This document shows positions 1-6,815 of a stretch of 12,464 nucleotides of DNA, in pieces. The DNA comes from Candidatus Hydrogenedentota bacterium (lineage in GTDB: Bacteria; Hydrogenedentota; Hydrogenedentia; Hydrogenedentales; CAITNO01), in assembly GCA_011046175.1 (NCBI GenBank), contig DSBB01000098.1, positions 1-12,464 on the forward strand. The letters are read 5' to 3'. A program made the translations under genes and the position numbers. Below the pieces are notes generated by a model. The model saw nothing but the letters and a program-made list of their open reading frames with translations, was not told the origin of the DNA and did no database searches. The stretch's first letter is position 1. Each line of letters opens with the position of its first letter.

Positions 1-126
1 CCCGAAGGCGAAGGCGAACCAGAAGGCGAAGGAGAACCCGATGGCGAAGGCGAAGCCGAAGGCGAAGGAGAACCCGAAGGCGAAGGCGAACCCGAAGGCG
101 AGGGTGAACCTGAGGGCGAACCTGAA
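1..126 (+). repeat. Tandem repeat encoding the PEGEGE linker
   Basis: This is an imperfect tandem array with an 18-bp unit encoding Pro-Glu-Gly-Glu-Gly-Glu and minor codon changes: Pro as cca, ccc or cct, one Asp for Glu (ccc gat), and one Ala for Pro (gcc). It begins before the window edge. The final units shorten to Pro-Glu-Gly-Glu-Pro-Glu before the globular part starts at the NYVSI residues. Changes in unit number would keep the frame. Confidence 0.9.
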
Positions 127-906
127 AATTATGTGTCTATTCTCATGGAACGTGCCGACGCAACAGGCGATTATATGTATACGCCTTCTCAATTGCTGGA
201 GATAACAATTTATGTTGAAAAACTTGGCGTTGGCGCTCCGACAGATTTTTTCATCTACGAACAACTACCGGAAAACTGGACATTTTCGGGGCTTGTAAAC
301 GGTATCCTGCCCGACCAATTCCCGCCAAACGGCGCAACAGGGGAACTAACTTTTGCATGGACATCTTCGACTCCTGTGCCGCCATTTTCCTTTACGTACG
401 CCGTAACGCCGCCTGATTCCACGGTAAATGCGTTATTTACCGGCATAACCCAATACACCATCAACGGCATGGACTTTTACTCGAACGAAGCACAAACACG
501 CTTCCGCCGCTTTGAAACGCTTATTGAAATATCACACGCTACTGAGCCCGTCGCATATACGCCGAACAGTTTCCTTGATATTACTATCCGCTATATGCAA
601 TACGGCGGCGAGCCCCTACTCGTATTCGGCATCGTGGACACCCTGCCTCCCGACTGGATTTATCAGGGGATTGTAGCCAACGAGGGCGCCGCGCCGGCAA
701 TCAGTCCCGATGAAGGCGCGCAAGGCGAGTTGGAATTTGCATGGATTGAGCCGCCTGCAATGCCGGGTTCCTTTACGTATCGGGTGTTTGTGCCTGAGAC
801 GACTTCCGGGCAGGCTCATCTGTCAGGATATGGCCTCTATCGCTTCACAGGCACTGAACAACAAACCGCCCTATCCGAAATATACATTCCACAGGCATGG
901 CCGTGA
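1..906 (+). CDS. Secreted/surface protein, C-terminal part, with PEGEGE linker and two tandem beta-rich domains (5' truncated)
   Basis: The reading frame is open from the first base of the window and ends at TGA 904-906, so the true start lies upstream. The first 42 codons form a Pro-Glu-Gly-Glu linker, of the low-complexity kind that separates domains in exported proteins of Hydrogenedentota, Lentisphaerota and relatives. Two similar segments of about 120 residues follow. Both contain a YTP-x-x-x-L-(E/D)-ITI strand, a LP-(E/P)-(N/D)-W turn, a G-(A)-x-G-EL-x-FAW strand and an FTY-x-V strand, so this is an internal duplication. The composition suggests Ig-like or DUF11-like beta-sandwich modules involved in adhesion or as spacers. 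No sortase motif, PEP-CTERM, dockerin or membrane anchor is visible at the C-terminus (…IPQAWP). The next gene starts 40 bp downstream on the same strand, so co-transcription is likely. The exact function is unknown. Confidence 0.85.
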   Translation, partial: PEGEGEPEGEGEPDGEGEAEGEGEPEGEGEPEGEGEPEGEPENYVSILMERADATGDYMYTPSQLLEITIYVEKLGVGAPTDFFIYEQLPENWTFSGLVNGILPDQFPPNGATGELTFAWTSSTPVPPFSFTYAVTPPDSTVNALFTGITQYTINGMDFYSNEAQTRFRRFETLIEISHATEPVAYTPNSFLDITIRYMQYGGEPLLVFGIVDTLPPDWIYQGIVANEGAAPAISPDEGAQGELEFAWIEPPAMPGSFTYRVFVPETTSGQAHLSGYGLYRFTGTEQQTALSEIYIPQAWP

Positions 907-946
907 GAAGCATATTCGGTGAACACGAAAATGACGGAAGGCAGCC

Positions 947-2248
947 ATGTACAACGCCGTTTTTTTTATTTTATTCGCGCTTGCGCCGCAAATAGCGGAA
1001 CAAGTGGATGTCCTGCCTGTATGGCCGGGACACCCCGTCGGCTTTCATTTGCATACCCACGGGGACATGCAATTTGTGGCGTTTTATGATGCGGAACGCA
1101 GGATGACGGTAGGCCGACGGCATCTTGACGACACCCATTGGGAATTTCACCGTCTCCCTGAAACTTTAGGCTGGGACAGTCACAATTACGTCACCATGAC
1201 GATAGATGACGACGGTTACATACACCTGTGCGGGAACATGCACGTTAAACCCTTGGTTTATTTCCGTACCGCCGAGCCACTGGACATCGGCGCCTTCGAG
1301 CGCGCGCCCATGGTGGGCGACCGCGAATCACGCATGACGTATCCCAAGTTTTTACGGGGCGCAAACAACGAACTGCTGTTTTGCTACCGCGATGGGAACA
1401 GCGGCAACGGTGAAGAAATTTATAACGTCTACGATCATGAAAACAAATCTTGGCGCCGGTTCCTTGATCATCCTCTTACAAGCGGCGAAGGCGAACGCAA
1501 CGCTTATATTCACGGCCCCGTGAAAGGGCCGGACAACCGCTTCCACATATGCTGGGTATGGCGCGTTCACGGCGGTTGCGAAACAAACAACAATCTCTCC
1601 TATGCCGTCAGCGACGACCTCATGCACTGGCGAAAAGGTTCCGGAGAACCCGTGTCCCTGCCCATGACCCTTGCTACGGCGGAAATAGTGGACCCCGTGC
1701 CCGTCAATGGCGGCATCATCAACGGCAACACCAAACTTGGCTTTGACTCGTTGAAGCGGCCCGTGATCAGCTACCACAAATTTGACGAGAATGGCAACAC
1801 CCAGATTTACAATGCCCGTCTTGAAAATGGGCAATGGCGGATATACCAAACCAGCGACTGGGATTATCGGTGGGAGTTCAGCGGCGGCGGCACCATTATT
1901 TTCGAAATTGGCCTGTCGGGCGTGTCTGTTCATGAGGAAGGAGCATTACGCCAAAGCTACAATCACAAGAAGCTTGGTTCCGGCGCGTGGCTCCTTGACG
2001 AACGCGACTTCAGCATTATCAAACCCTTGAAGACGCCGTCGCGCTACCCGCCCGAACTGTCAAATGTGGAATCCGATTTTGACGGCGTTATTATTCGGCG
2101 CGCCAATGACAGCGGTGGCGCCCCGGAGCCGGGGACGCATTATTTTCTACAGTGGGAGACCCTGCCGCAGCATCGCGACCGGCCCCGTGAAGGCAACCTC
2201 CCGAAACCATCCATGTTGCGTGTGATAAAGATGAAGACCGACGGTTAA
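947..2248 (+). CDS. Secreted BNR_4 family protein (beta-propeller; candidate polysaccharide lyase or glycan-binding protein)
   Basis: The 433-residue product has a short hydrophobic N-terminus (about residues 3-17) that reads as a signal peptide, probably cleaved near Ala17. The body matches the BNR_4 pattern (BNR repeat-containing family member): DSHNYVTM with DDDGYIHLCGNMH at about 77-99, TYPKF at 131-135, LLFCYRDGNSGNG at 143-155, RNAYIHGP at 184-191, and WVWR at 203-206. This fold includes the ulvan lyases of families PL24/PL25. His79 and His99 are 20 residues apart, resembling the paired histidines of those lyases, but I cannot confirm activity from sequence. The start is set by the GGAAGG Shine-Dalgarno sequence 5 nt before ATG 947. 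It lies 40 bp after the upstream surface-protein gene, suggesting a shared role in polysaccharide attachment or breakdown outside the cell. A non-catalytic sialidase-like propeller is the main alternative. Confidence 0.88.
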   Translation: MYNAVFFILFALAPQIAEQVDVLPVWPGHPVGFHLHTHGDMQFVAFYDAERRMTVGRRHLDDTHWEFHRLPETLGWDSHNYVTMTIDDDGYIHLCGNMHVKPLVYFRTAEPLDIGAFERAPMVGDRESRMTYPKFLRGANNELLFCYRDGNSGNGEEIYNVYDHENKSWRRFLDHPLTSGEGERNAYIHGPVKGPDNRFHICWVWRVHGGCETNNNLSYAVSDDLMHWRKGSGEPVSLPMTLATAEIVDPVPVNGGIINGNTKLGFDSLKRPVISYHKFDENGNTQIYNARLENGQWRIYQTSDWDYRWEFSGGGTIIFEIGLSGVSVHEEGALRQSYNHKKLGSGAWLLDERDFSIIKPLKTPSRYPPELSNVESDFDGVIIRRANDSGGAPEPGTHYFLQWETLPQHRDRPREGNLPKPSMLRVIKMKTDG

Positions 2249-2400
2249 ATGATACGCGCCCGCTGTTTAATGAATAAAACGGTTGGCCGCCGCTGACAGC
2301 GCATGTTACTTCGTGAAACAACGCGTGAATATCAGCCTGAGCGACACATATGCGACCATCACCACATGAAGATAAGATAGTAGAACATTCAGAAAGAGAT
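2249..2400. other. Short intergenic region before the DUF362 gene
   Basis: This stretch has no terminator, no convincing promoter and no RNA gene that I can see. An in-frame ATG at 2350 would extend the DUF362 protein by 17 polar residues, but it has no good Shine-Dalgarno sequence. Confidence 0.4.
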
Positions 2401-3597
2401 ATGGCGTCCAAGACTTCCTTATCACCAACACCGTTTTCCGTCAACAGTAACAATCCGGAGGTATTTGTCGCTTCCGGCGCGGGCCCGTATGAAAATACGC
2501 GCATGGCGCTGGAACATATCAACCTGGCGCCGGCCTCCGGACGCCGCGTTTTGCTGAAACCAAACGCCGGACGCATGGTTGATCCCCACACAGGGGTAAC
2601 GACACATCCTCAGGTAGTGGCGGCGGCGATTGACGCTTTCCGCGACGCGGGCGCCGCCGTCGCCGTGGGCGAAAGCCCCATCACAGGCGTAAAAGCGCTG
2701 AAAGCACTGGAAAAATGCGGCATTGCGGCGGTTGCGAAAAAACGAGACTGCCCTCTTCTCGATATGGACGCGCGTCCGTATGTATTCATGGATATCCCGG
2801 ACGGTCGAGCCATCCAACGAATCAAGGCATGCCCCGAAACACTCGAATACGACATTGTCGTTTCCATGCCCGTAATGAAAACGCACATGCATACAGGGGT
2901 CACATTATCCGTCAAGAACATGAAAGGCTGCCTGTGGCGTCGCTCAAAAGTGGACCTGCACATGTTGCCTAAGATTCCGGATGTGGACGAAAAATCCCTT
3001 AACGTTGCGATTGCCGACATGTCTTCGGCGCTACTACCCCACCTGGCCATCATAGACGGCGCCATCGGAATGGAAGGGCTGGGACCCAGCGCAGGCGAAC
3101 TCCGCGAACTGAACGCGGTTGTTGTTGGCGTTGACCCGTTTGCGGCGGATGCGGTCGCATGCGCCCTCATGGGAATCTCAGCGTTCGATATACCGCATCT
3201 TCGCATGGGAGCGGAACGGGGTTACGGCGTTATTGATTTGGATACGATAGACGTATCCCCCGCGAACTGGCGGGCAGTCAGCCAGCCGTTTGCGCTTCCC
3301 CCAAAAAATCTTTCCATCGAGTTTCCGAACGTATCCGTATTTGACTCTCAATCGTGCAGCGCCTGTCAGGCGAGCCTGCTGCTTTTTCTAAGAAAGTACG
3401 GCGAGCAATTATTCAGTGGCAAAAGCGGCGCGGGGAAAACGCCGATTGCCATTGGCAAAGGGCACGATTCCCTTCCGGCGGGAACCCTGTGCGTCGGTAA
3501 TTGTACGGCAAAATTCAAAGAAGGCCGCCCTTTTGTGCCGGGCTGTCCCCCGGTGGTAAGTGAAATCCTGAACATTTATAACGAATACTTCAAATAA
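2401..3597 (+). CDS. DUF362 domain-containing protein with a cysteine-rich C-terminus
   Basis: The protein has 398 residues from ATG 2401, or 415 from ATG 2350. I prefer 2401 because a purine-rich AGAAAGAG lies just before it and family similarity starts only after about 20 further residues. Family hallmarks, numbered from the longer start, are VLLKPNAG (67-74), THPQVVAAAIDAFRDAGA (85-102), GESP (107-110), the VSMPVMKTH segment (171-179), SVKNMKG (187-193), and the IIDGAIGMEGLGPSAGE region (234-250). The C-terminus holds Cys336-x2-Cys339, Cys381-x3-Cys385 and Cys399, a spacing that could hold an Fe-S cluster; this is inference. There is no signal peptide, so it should be cytoplasmic. The biochemical role of DUF362 proteins is not well settled. 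It ends 14 bp from the end of the convergent methyltransferase gene, with no terminator between them. Confidence 0.88.
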   Translation: MASKTSLSPTPFSVNSNNPEVFVASGAGPYENTRMALEHINLAPASGRRVLLKPNAGRMVDPHTGVTTHPQVVAAAIDAFRDAGAAVAVGESPITGVKALKALEKCGIAAVAKKRDCPLLDMDARPYVFMDIPDGRAIQRIKACPETLEYDIVVSMPVMKTHMHTGVTLSVKNMKGCLWRRSKVDLHMLPKIPDVDEKSLNVAIADMSSALLPHLAIIDGAIGMEGLGPSAGELRELNAVVVGVDPFAADAVACALMGISAFDIPHLRMGAERGYGVIDLDTIDVSPANWRAVSQPFALPPKNLSIEFPNVSVFDSQSCSACQASLLLFLRKYGEQLFSGKSGAGKTPIAIGKGHDSLPAGTLCVGNCTAKFKEGRPFVPGCPPVVSEILNIYNEYFK

Positions 3598-3611
3598 ACG
3601 GTATCGCGTTG

Positions 3612-4598
3612 TCAGGGTTTATATGCTTCGACCAGACAGTCCATCCGCTCGCCTTGCTGAATCTGTTTGATCCGTTCAAACGCGGCCTCCTTCAAGCCGC
3701 ATTGAATATCCTCGAAAGTATAACAGTTGCCGCCTTCCGTAGCGACAAGCATGTTCACGGCAAAGAGCGCGCCGCCAACGGGACGGGTGCGGTCGGGAGC
3801 GAGTACATGGTCGCGAATGAGTATGCGTCCGCCGGGTATAAGCGCGTCGTGGCATTTTTTGTAAAGCGCAGTGTTTTGTTCAGGACTGTTCTGATGGATA
3901 ATGGCGGACAACAAAACGAGATCATGGCCGGCGGGCAGCGAATCCGTGTAGAAATCGCCCGGAACAAGCGTTATGCGGTCGCGCACGCTGGATGAGGCCA
4001 GCCGCTGTTCGGCCATCTTAATAACCGGCGGCTGATCGAATACGGTGGCGCGCATAAGGGGGTACCGTTTCAGGAACGCCTCGGCATACGTGCCCGTTGC
4101 GCCGCCGACGTCCAGCAATATCCGCGACGACTCGGCGTTCGCCTGCGCCGCAATGGCGTCCGCCGCGTGACGCCCCACCACATGCATCGCATAGATGAAA
4201 GCGCTTAATTCTCCTTTCTCAAACGGCCCATTCGACACCTTTGCCGCTTTACCGAAACGGACAATATCGCTTAAGGACGACCAGCGCTGCCACATGCCGG
4301 CGGAATGGAGCACCATGGGCAGCACGGAGTCAGGCGCATCCGTGGCAAGCAGCGCAACAATCTCGGCGGGACAGCAATACCGCCCGTCCTTCTTTTCCAA
4401 GAAGCCTAACGCCGCCAGCGCGTTCAGCAGTATTTCCGTGCCGCGTTTGTCCGATTTCAATGCCGCAGCAGCCTCATCCAAGCTTTTCGGAGAAGCCAGC
4501 AGTGTAAACACATCCAATTCGGCGCCTGTCAACAGCACTCGTGATTCTATAAATGCCCGCGCCATCGCCAATACCGACTCCGCATTCTGAGCGACCAT
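3612..4598 (-). CDS. SAM-dependent O-methyltransferase (acetylserotonin/TcmO-like, family 2)
   Basis: The product is a class-I methyltransferase of about 328 residues. It starts with a winged-helix dimerisation domain (about residues 15-95: LLTGAELDVFTLL…LNALAALGFLEKKDGRY). The Rossmann fold follows, with the SAM-binding loop LLDVGGATGTYA (about 163-174), the acidic FDQPP strand end, PGDFY, and SAIIHQNSPEQN, where the His falls where the O-methyltransferase catalytic His is usually found. The C-terminal strands are PGGRILIRDHV and FERIKQIQQGERMDCLVEAYKP. A GTG at 4604 gives a reading 2 residues longer, but the GGAAAGGAT Shine-Dalgarno sequence (4607-4615) sits 9 nt from ATG 4598 and only 3 nt from the GTG, so I chose the ATG. 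The substrate is unknown: a phenolic or other small hydroxylated metabolite is usual for the family. It lies 93 bp downstream of the nifU-like gene on the same strand, possibly as a read-through member of that operon. Confidence 0.88.
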   Translation of the reverse strand: MVAQNAESVLAMARAFIESRVLLTGAELDVFTLLASPKSLDEAAAALKSDKRGTEILLNALAALGFLEKKDGRYCCPAEIVALLATDAPDSVLPMVLHSAGMWQRWSSLSDIVRFGKAAKVSNGPFEKGELSAFIYAMHVVGRHAADAIAAQANAESSRILLDVGGATGTYAEAFLKRYPLMRATVFDQPPVIKMAEQRLASSSVRDRITLVPGDFYTDSLPAGHDLVLLSAIIHQNSPEQNTALYKKCHDALIPGGRILIRDHVLAPDRTRPVGGALFAVNMLVATEGGNCYTFEDIQCGLKEAAFERIKQIQQGERMDCLVEAYKP

Positions 4599-4650
4599 AG
4601 CCACATATCCTTTCCATTGCAGTCATCTTCCACATAAAACAATTTTATTT

Positions 4651-4689
4651 TAAGCGCCGCCGTCAGCATAAGGCCAAAACGGCGCCTTA
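4651..4689 (-). terminator. Hairpin directly after nifU-like stop; weak terminator or processing structure
   Basis: On the minus strand, TAAGGCGCCG (4689-4680) can pair with CGGCGCTTA (4659-4651), leaving one bulged G and a loop of about 20 nt. The stem begins 2 nt after the TAA of the nifU-like gene. What follows is A/T-rich (TTAAAATAAAATTG) rather than a clean T-run, so efficient intrinsic termination is doubtful. It could reduce read-through into the methyltransferase gene or protect the nifSU mRNA 3' end. Confidence 0.35.
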
Positions 4690-4691
4690 TA

Positions 4692-5297
4692 TTATCCGAA
4701 ATGCTTTTTTAGATACACCTTCAGCAATGCTTCCGCGTCGTCTTTGCATTTGCCGCACACCGTGCTCATTTTGGTCATTTCCTGCAGTTCCAAAAAAGTG
4801 CGCGCTCCTTCCAAGACGGATTCCTCAATTTCATGGTCCGTAACGTTCATGCATTTACAGATAACACGCGCCTCTTCCCGGACGATCTTGTCCTGCTGTC
4901 CGCTTCTTTCATAGTAGTCGTTTATAGCGGCGCGCAAAGCCTTGTCGCCCAATACGGAACAATGAATTTTGTGGTCGGGCAGCTGACCGAGCGCGGCGGC
5001 AATCTGTTTTGGCCCCACGTTAAACGCCTCTTCAAGGGTCATCCCCTTGACAATCTCCGACATTACGGAGGTGCTCGCGATGGCGCTCGCGCACCCGTAT
5101 GTTCGCCATTTGCAATCGGAAATAGTCTCTGTTTCTTTGTCTACTTTAATTACCACCAGCATTTCATCGCCGCACTGGACATTGCCTACGATGCCGCGGC
5201 CGTCTTCCTGATAATCGTCATCCTTAAGCACATTGCGCGGATTCATAAAATGGTCTTTAACGGTGTCCGTATATGCCCATGCCTGATGCGCGCCCAT
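4692..5297 (-). CDS. nifU: NifU-like Fe-S cluster scaffold (IscU domain plus BFD-type [2Fe-2S] domain, no Nfu domain)
   Basis: This 201-residue scaffold accepts sulfur from NifS and assembles Fe-S clusters in the cytoplasm. The N-terminal IscU-type domain (about 8-130) carries the three conserved cysteines in GNVQCGDEM (Cys42), RTYGCASAIA (Cys69) and IHCSVLGDKA (Cys113), with Asp44 next to Cys42 as in active scaffolds. A BFD-like permanent [2Fe-2S] domain follows with Cys147-x-Cys149 and Cys181-x2-Cys184, the usual spacing of 31 residues between the pairs. The protein stops at residue 201, so the C-terminal Nfu domain of classical Azotobacter NifU is absent. ATG 5297 is preceded at 6 nt by the strong Shine-Dalgarno AAAGGAGA, which overlaps the nifS stop codon. 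Only 3 nt separate the two genes, indicating translational coupling. No nitrogenase gene is in view, so general Fe-S assembly is more likely than nitrogen fixation. Confidence 0.93.
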   Translation of the reverse strand: MGAHQAWAYTDTVKDHFMNPRNVLKDDDYQEDGRGIVGNVQCGDEMLVVIKVDKETETISDCKWRTYGCASAIASTSVMSEIVKGMTLEEAFNVGPKQIAAALGQLPDHKIHCSVLGDKALRAAINDYYERSGQQDKIVREEARVICKCMNVTDHEIEESVLEGARTFLELQEMTKMSTVCGKCKDDAEALLKVYLKKHFG

Positions 5298-5300
5298 ACT

Positions 5301-6485
5301 CTATCTCCTTTCGTAAGCGGTGGACATTTCCCGAATTTTTGCAATAATACCCGGTAATTTTTTTAATACATACTCCACATCGTCCAACGTATTTTCACGG
5401 CCCAAACTCATTCTAATGGAACCGTGCGCCCTTTCAACAGGTATTCCAGTCGCCAAGAGCACATGCGACGGGTCAAGCGAACCTGAAGCGCAGGCGGACC
5501 CCGTGGATACTGCTATGCCTTCCAAATCAAGATAAAGGAGAATACTTTCGCCTTCGGCGCCCGCAAAAGACACGTTCAACGTGTTGTGCAAGCAGTCCGT
5601 AGGATGTCCGTTGAACGAAACATCCGGAATTTGCGCCTCAATGCCCTGTTTGAGCGTTTGTTTCAGCGCTGCCAAGCGTTCGGCTTCGTCGTTCATTTCC
5701 GAGGCGCGCATCTCCACGGCTTTGCCCAAACCGACAATGCCGAGGGTGTTTTCCGTGCCCGCGCGGCGGCCCCGTTCCTGATGACCGCCATGCACTAGCG
5801 GACAAAAGGGCACACCTCGGCGCACATACAATGCGCCAACCCCTTTGGGACCATATATTTTATGCGCCGACAGGGTCAAAAAATCAACGCCCAGTTCACG
5901 CACATCAATCGGTATCTTTCCAAATGCCTGCACCGCGTCCGTGTGGAATAAGGAACCCTTCTCATGCACAACACGGGCAATTTTGCAAATGTCTTGGATG
6001 GTGCCTATCTCATTGTTTGCCATCATCACGGATACGACACCCGTGTCCCCGGTAATGCTTCCACGCAGATCATCAAGAAATATTTTTCCGTATTCATCCA
6101 CTTTCAGATACGTTACCCGGTTGCCGCGTCCCCTCAAACATTTGGATGTCTCCAGTATACACGGGTGTTCTATGACACTGGTGACAATATGGGGCTTGTG
6201 CTCGCGATCACACGAACAGTCCGTGGAGGGGCATGAAAGTATGGATAAAACGGTGTTGTTGCCTTCCGAGCCGCTGCCGACAAAGATGATTTCTTCAGGC
6301 AATGCGCCCAAAAAAGACGCCACCGTCTCTCTGGCATCTTCCACCAGCCCGCGCGCTTCACGCCCAAAAGAATGCATGCTTGACGGGTTGCCGAAACAGG
6401 ACATTGCGTCCCGCATCGCATTTGCCACTTCCGGGTGCAACGGGGTCGTCGCGTTGTGATCCAGATAAACGCTTCGCTCTTCCAT
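5301..6485 (-). CDS. nifS: Cysteine desulfurase, NifS/IscS class I
   Basis: This 394-residue PLP enzyme converts cysteine to alanine and passes persulfide sulfur to the NifU-like scaffold. It shows VYLDHNATTPLHPEV at the N-terminus, GNPSSMHSFGREAR, the SVIEHP segment with the His that stacks on PLP (about His107), MMANNEIGTIQDI, HTDAVQAFGKIPIDV, and the PLP lysine in SAHKIYGPKG (about Lys209). It also has RRAGTENTLGIVG and the mobile catalytic cysteine in STGSACASGS (about Cys332). ATG 6485 has GGAG 6 nt upstream; an in-frame TTG at 6497 would overlap that Shine-Dalgarno sequence and is less likely. A short insertion with three cysteines (C-x4-C-x-C, about residues 85-92) precedes the HIVTSVIEHP strand and is not usual in the family. 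It is the first gene of the nifS-nifU pair and diverges from nifJ. Confidence 0.96.
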   Translation of the reverse strand: MEERSVYLDHNATTPLHPEVANAMRDAMSCFGNPSSMHSFGREARGLVEDARETVASFLGALPEEIIFVGSGSEGNNTVLSILSCPSTDCSCDREHKPHIVTSVIEHPCILETSKCLRGRGNRVTYLKVDEYGKIFLDDLRGSITGDTGVVSVMMANNEIGTIQDICKIARVVHEKGSLFHTDAVQAFGKIPIDVRELGVDFLTLSAHKIYGPKGVGALYVRRGVPFCPLVHGGHQERGRRAGTENTLGIVGLGKAVEMRASEMNDEAERLAALKQTLKQGIEAQIPDVSFNGHPTDCLHNTLNVSFAGAEGESILLYLDLEGIAVSTGSACASGSLDPSHVLLATGIPVERAHGSIRMSLGRENTLDDVEYVLKKLPGIIAKIREMSTAYERR

Positions 6486-6563
6486 AATTGTCTCCAAGAT
6501 ACTTTACACTTTCCCACGGCACACCCTTTGCGGACTGAAACACAAAAATAGATTCTCCTATTC

Positions 6564-6575
6564 CTGACATGTCAG
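6564..6575. promoter_or_regulatory. 12-bp perfect palindrome upstream of nifS (candidate operator)
   Basis: The perfect palindrome CTGACATGTCAG is centred about 85 bp before the nifS start. GATTCT (6551-6556) and AGAATC (6574-6579) form a second overlapping inverted repeat. On the minus strand, CTGACA within the palindrome could serve as a -35 box, with TCTATT 17 nt further on as a poor -10, so a bound protein could block nifS transcription. It does not resemble the IscR type 1 or type 2 consensus that I know. Confidence 0.4.
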
Positions 6576-6604
6576 AATCCACCTGATTGAAAACGGGCGA
6601 TAAG

Positions 6605-6629
6605 TATGGTTATCATCTGTTATGGTTAT
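6605..6629. repeat. 9-bp direct repeat TATGGTTAT, two copies
   Basis: TATGGTTAT occurs at 6605-6613 and 6621-6629, 16 bp from start to start. It lies just upstream of the candidate nifJ promoter, where activator half-sites are often found. Confidence 0.45.
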
Positions 6630-6632
6630 TTC

Positions 6633-6661
6633 TTGAATACGAGGCGCAACATGCGCATAAT
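6633..6661 (+). promoter_or_regulatory. Candidate sigma-70-type promoter for nifJ
   Basis: TTGAAT (6633-6638) and CATAAT (6656-6661) are 17 bp apart, matching the consensus boxes at 4/6 and 5/6 positions. Transcription would begin near 6668 and leave an untranslated leader of about 205 nt before nifJ. This was found by inspection only. Confidence 0.4.
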
Positions 6662-6702
6662 ACAACATGCCGTTAAAAGCGTGTCATGCATGCAGCCTGT
6701 TC

Positions 6703-6815
6703 ATCCCAACAACATATCGCATCATGATTTCCGGTATCCGATAGTATTGTTGGGATACGGGGTATGCGCACTTTCTCTTCGGTGCGGTATGCCGTATCAT
6801 CAATTGCGCCGGCAT
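6703..6815 (+). promoter_or_regulatory. Possible structured 5' leader of nifJ with mutually exclusive stems
   Basis: Several inverted repeats share bases. ATCCCAACAA (6703-6712) is a perfect 10-bp complement of TTGTTGGGAT (6747-6756). GTATCC (6734-6739) can instead pair with GGATAC (6753-6758). ATACGG (6755-6760) can pair with CCGTAT (6792-6797), helped by an inner CGCAC/GTGCG stem (6767-6771/6782-6786). ATGCCG (6789-6794) can pair with CGGCAT (6810-6815), ahead of a T5 run at 6824-6828. Competing pairings are what an attenuator or riboswitch would show, but I recognise no known riboswitch class. Operator sites or chance are alternatives. Confidence 0.35.

Noticed and set aside
1..126. CRISPR-like or other DNA repeat array
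   Set aside because: The units are contiguous with no spacers, keep one reading frame and encode a known type of protein linker.
1352..1933. 193-codon minus-strand open frame within the BNR_4 gene
   Set aside because: It is a shadow of the coding strand with no recognisable domain; the plus-strand protein matches a known family throughout.
4692..6485. A nitrogen-fixation cluster
   Set aside because: nifS, nifU and nifJ names alone do not show nitrogen fixation; no nifHDK, nifB, nifE or nifN genes are in the window, and all three proteins are common in non-diazotrophic anaerobes.
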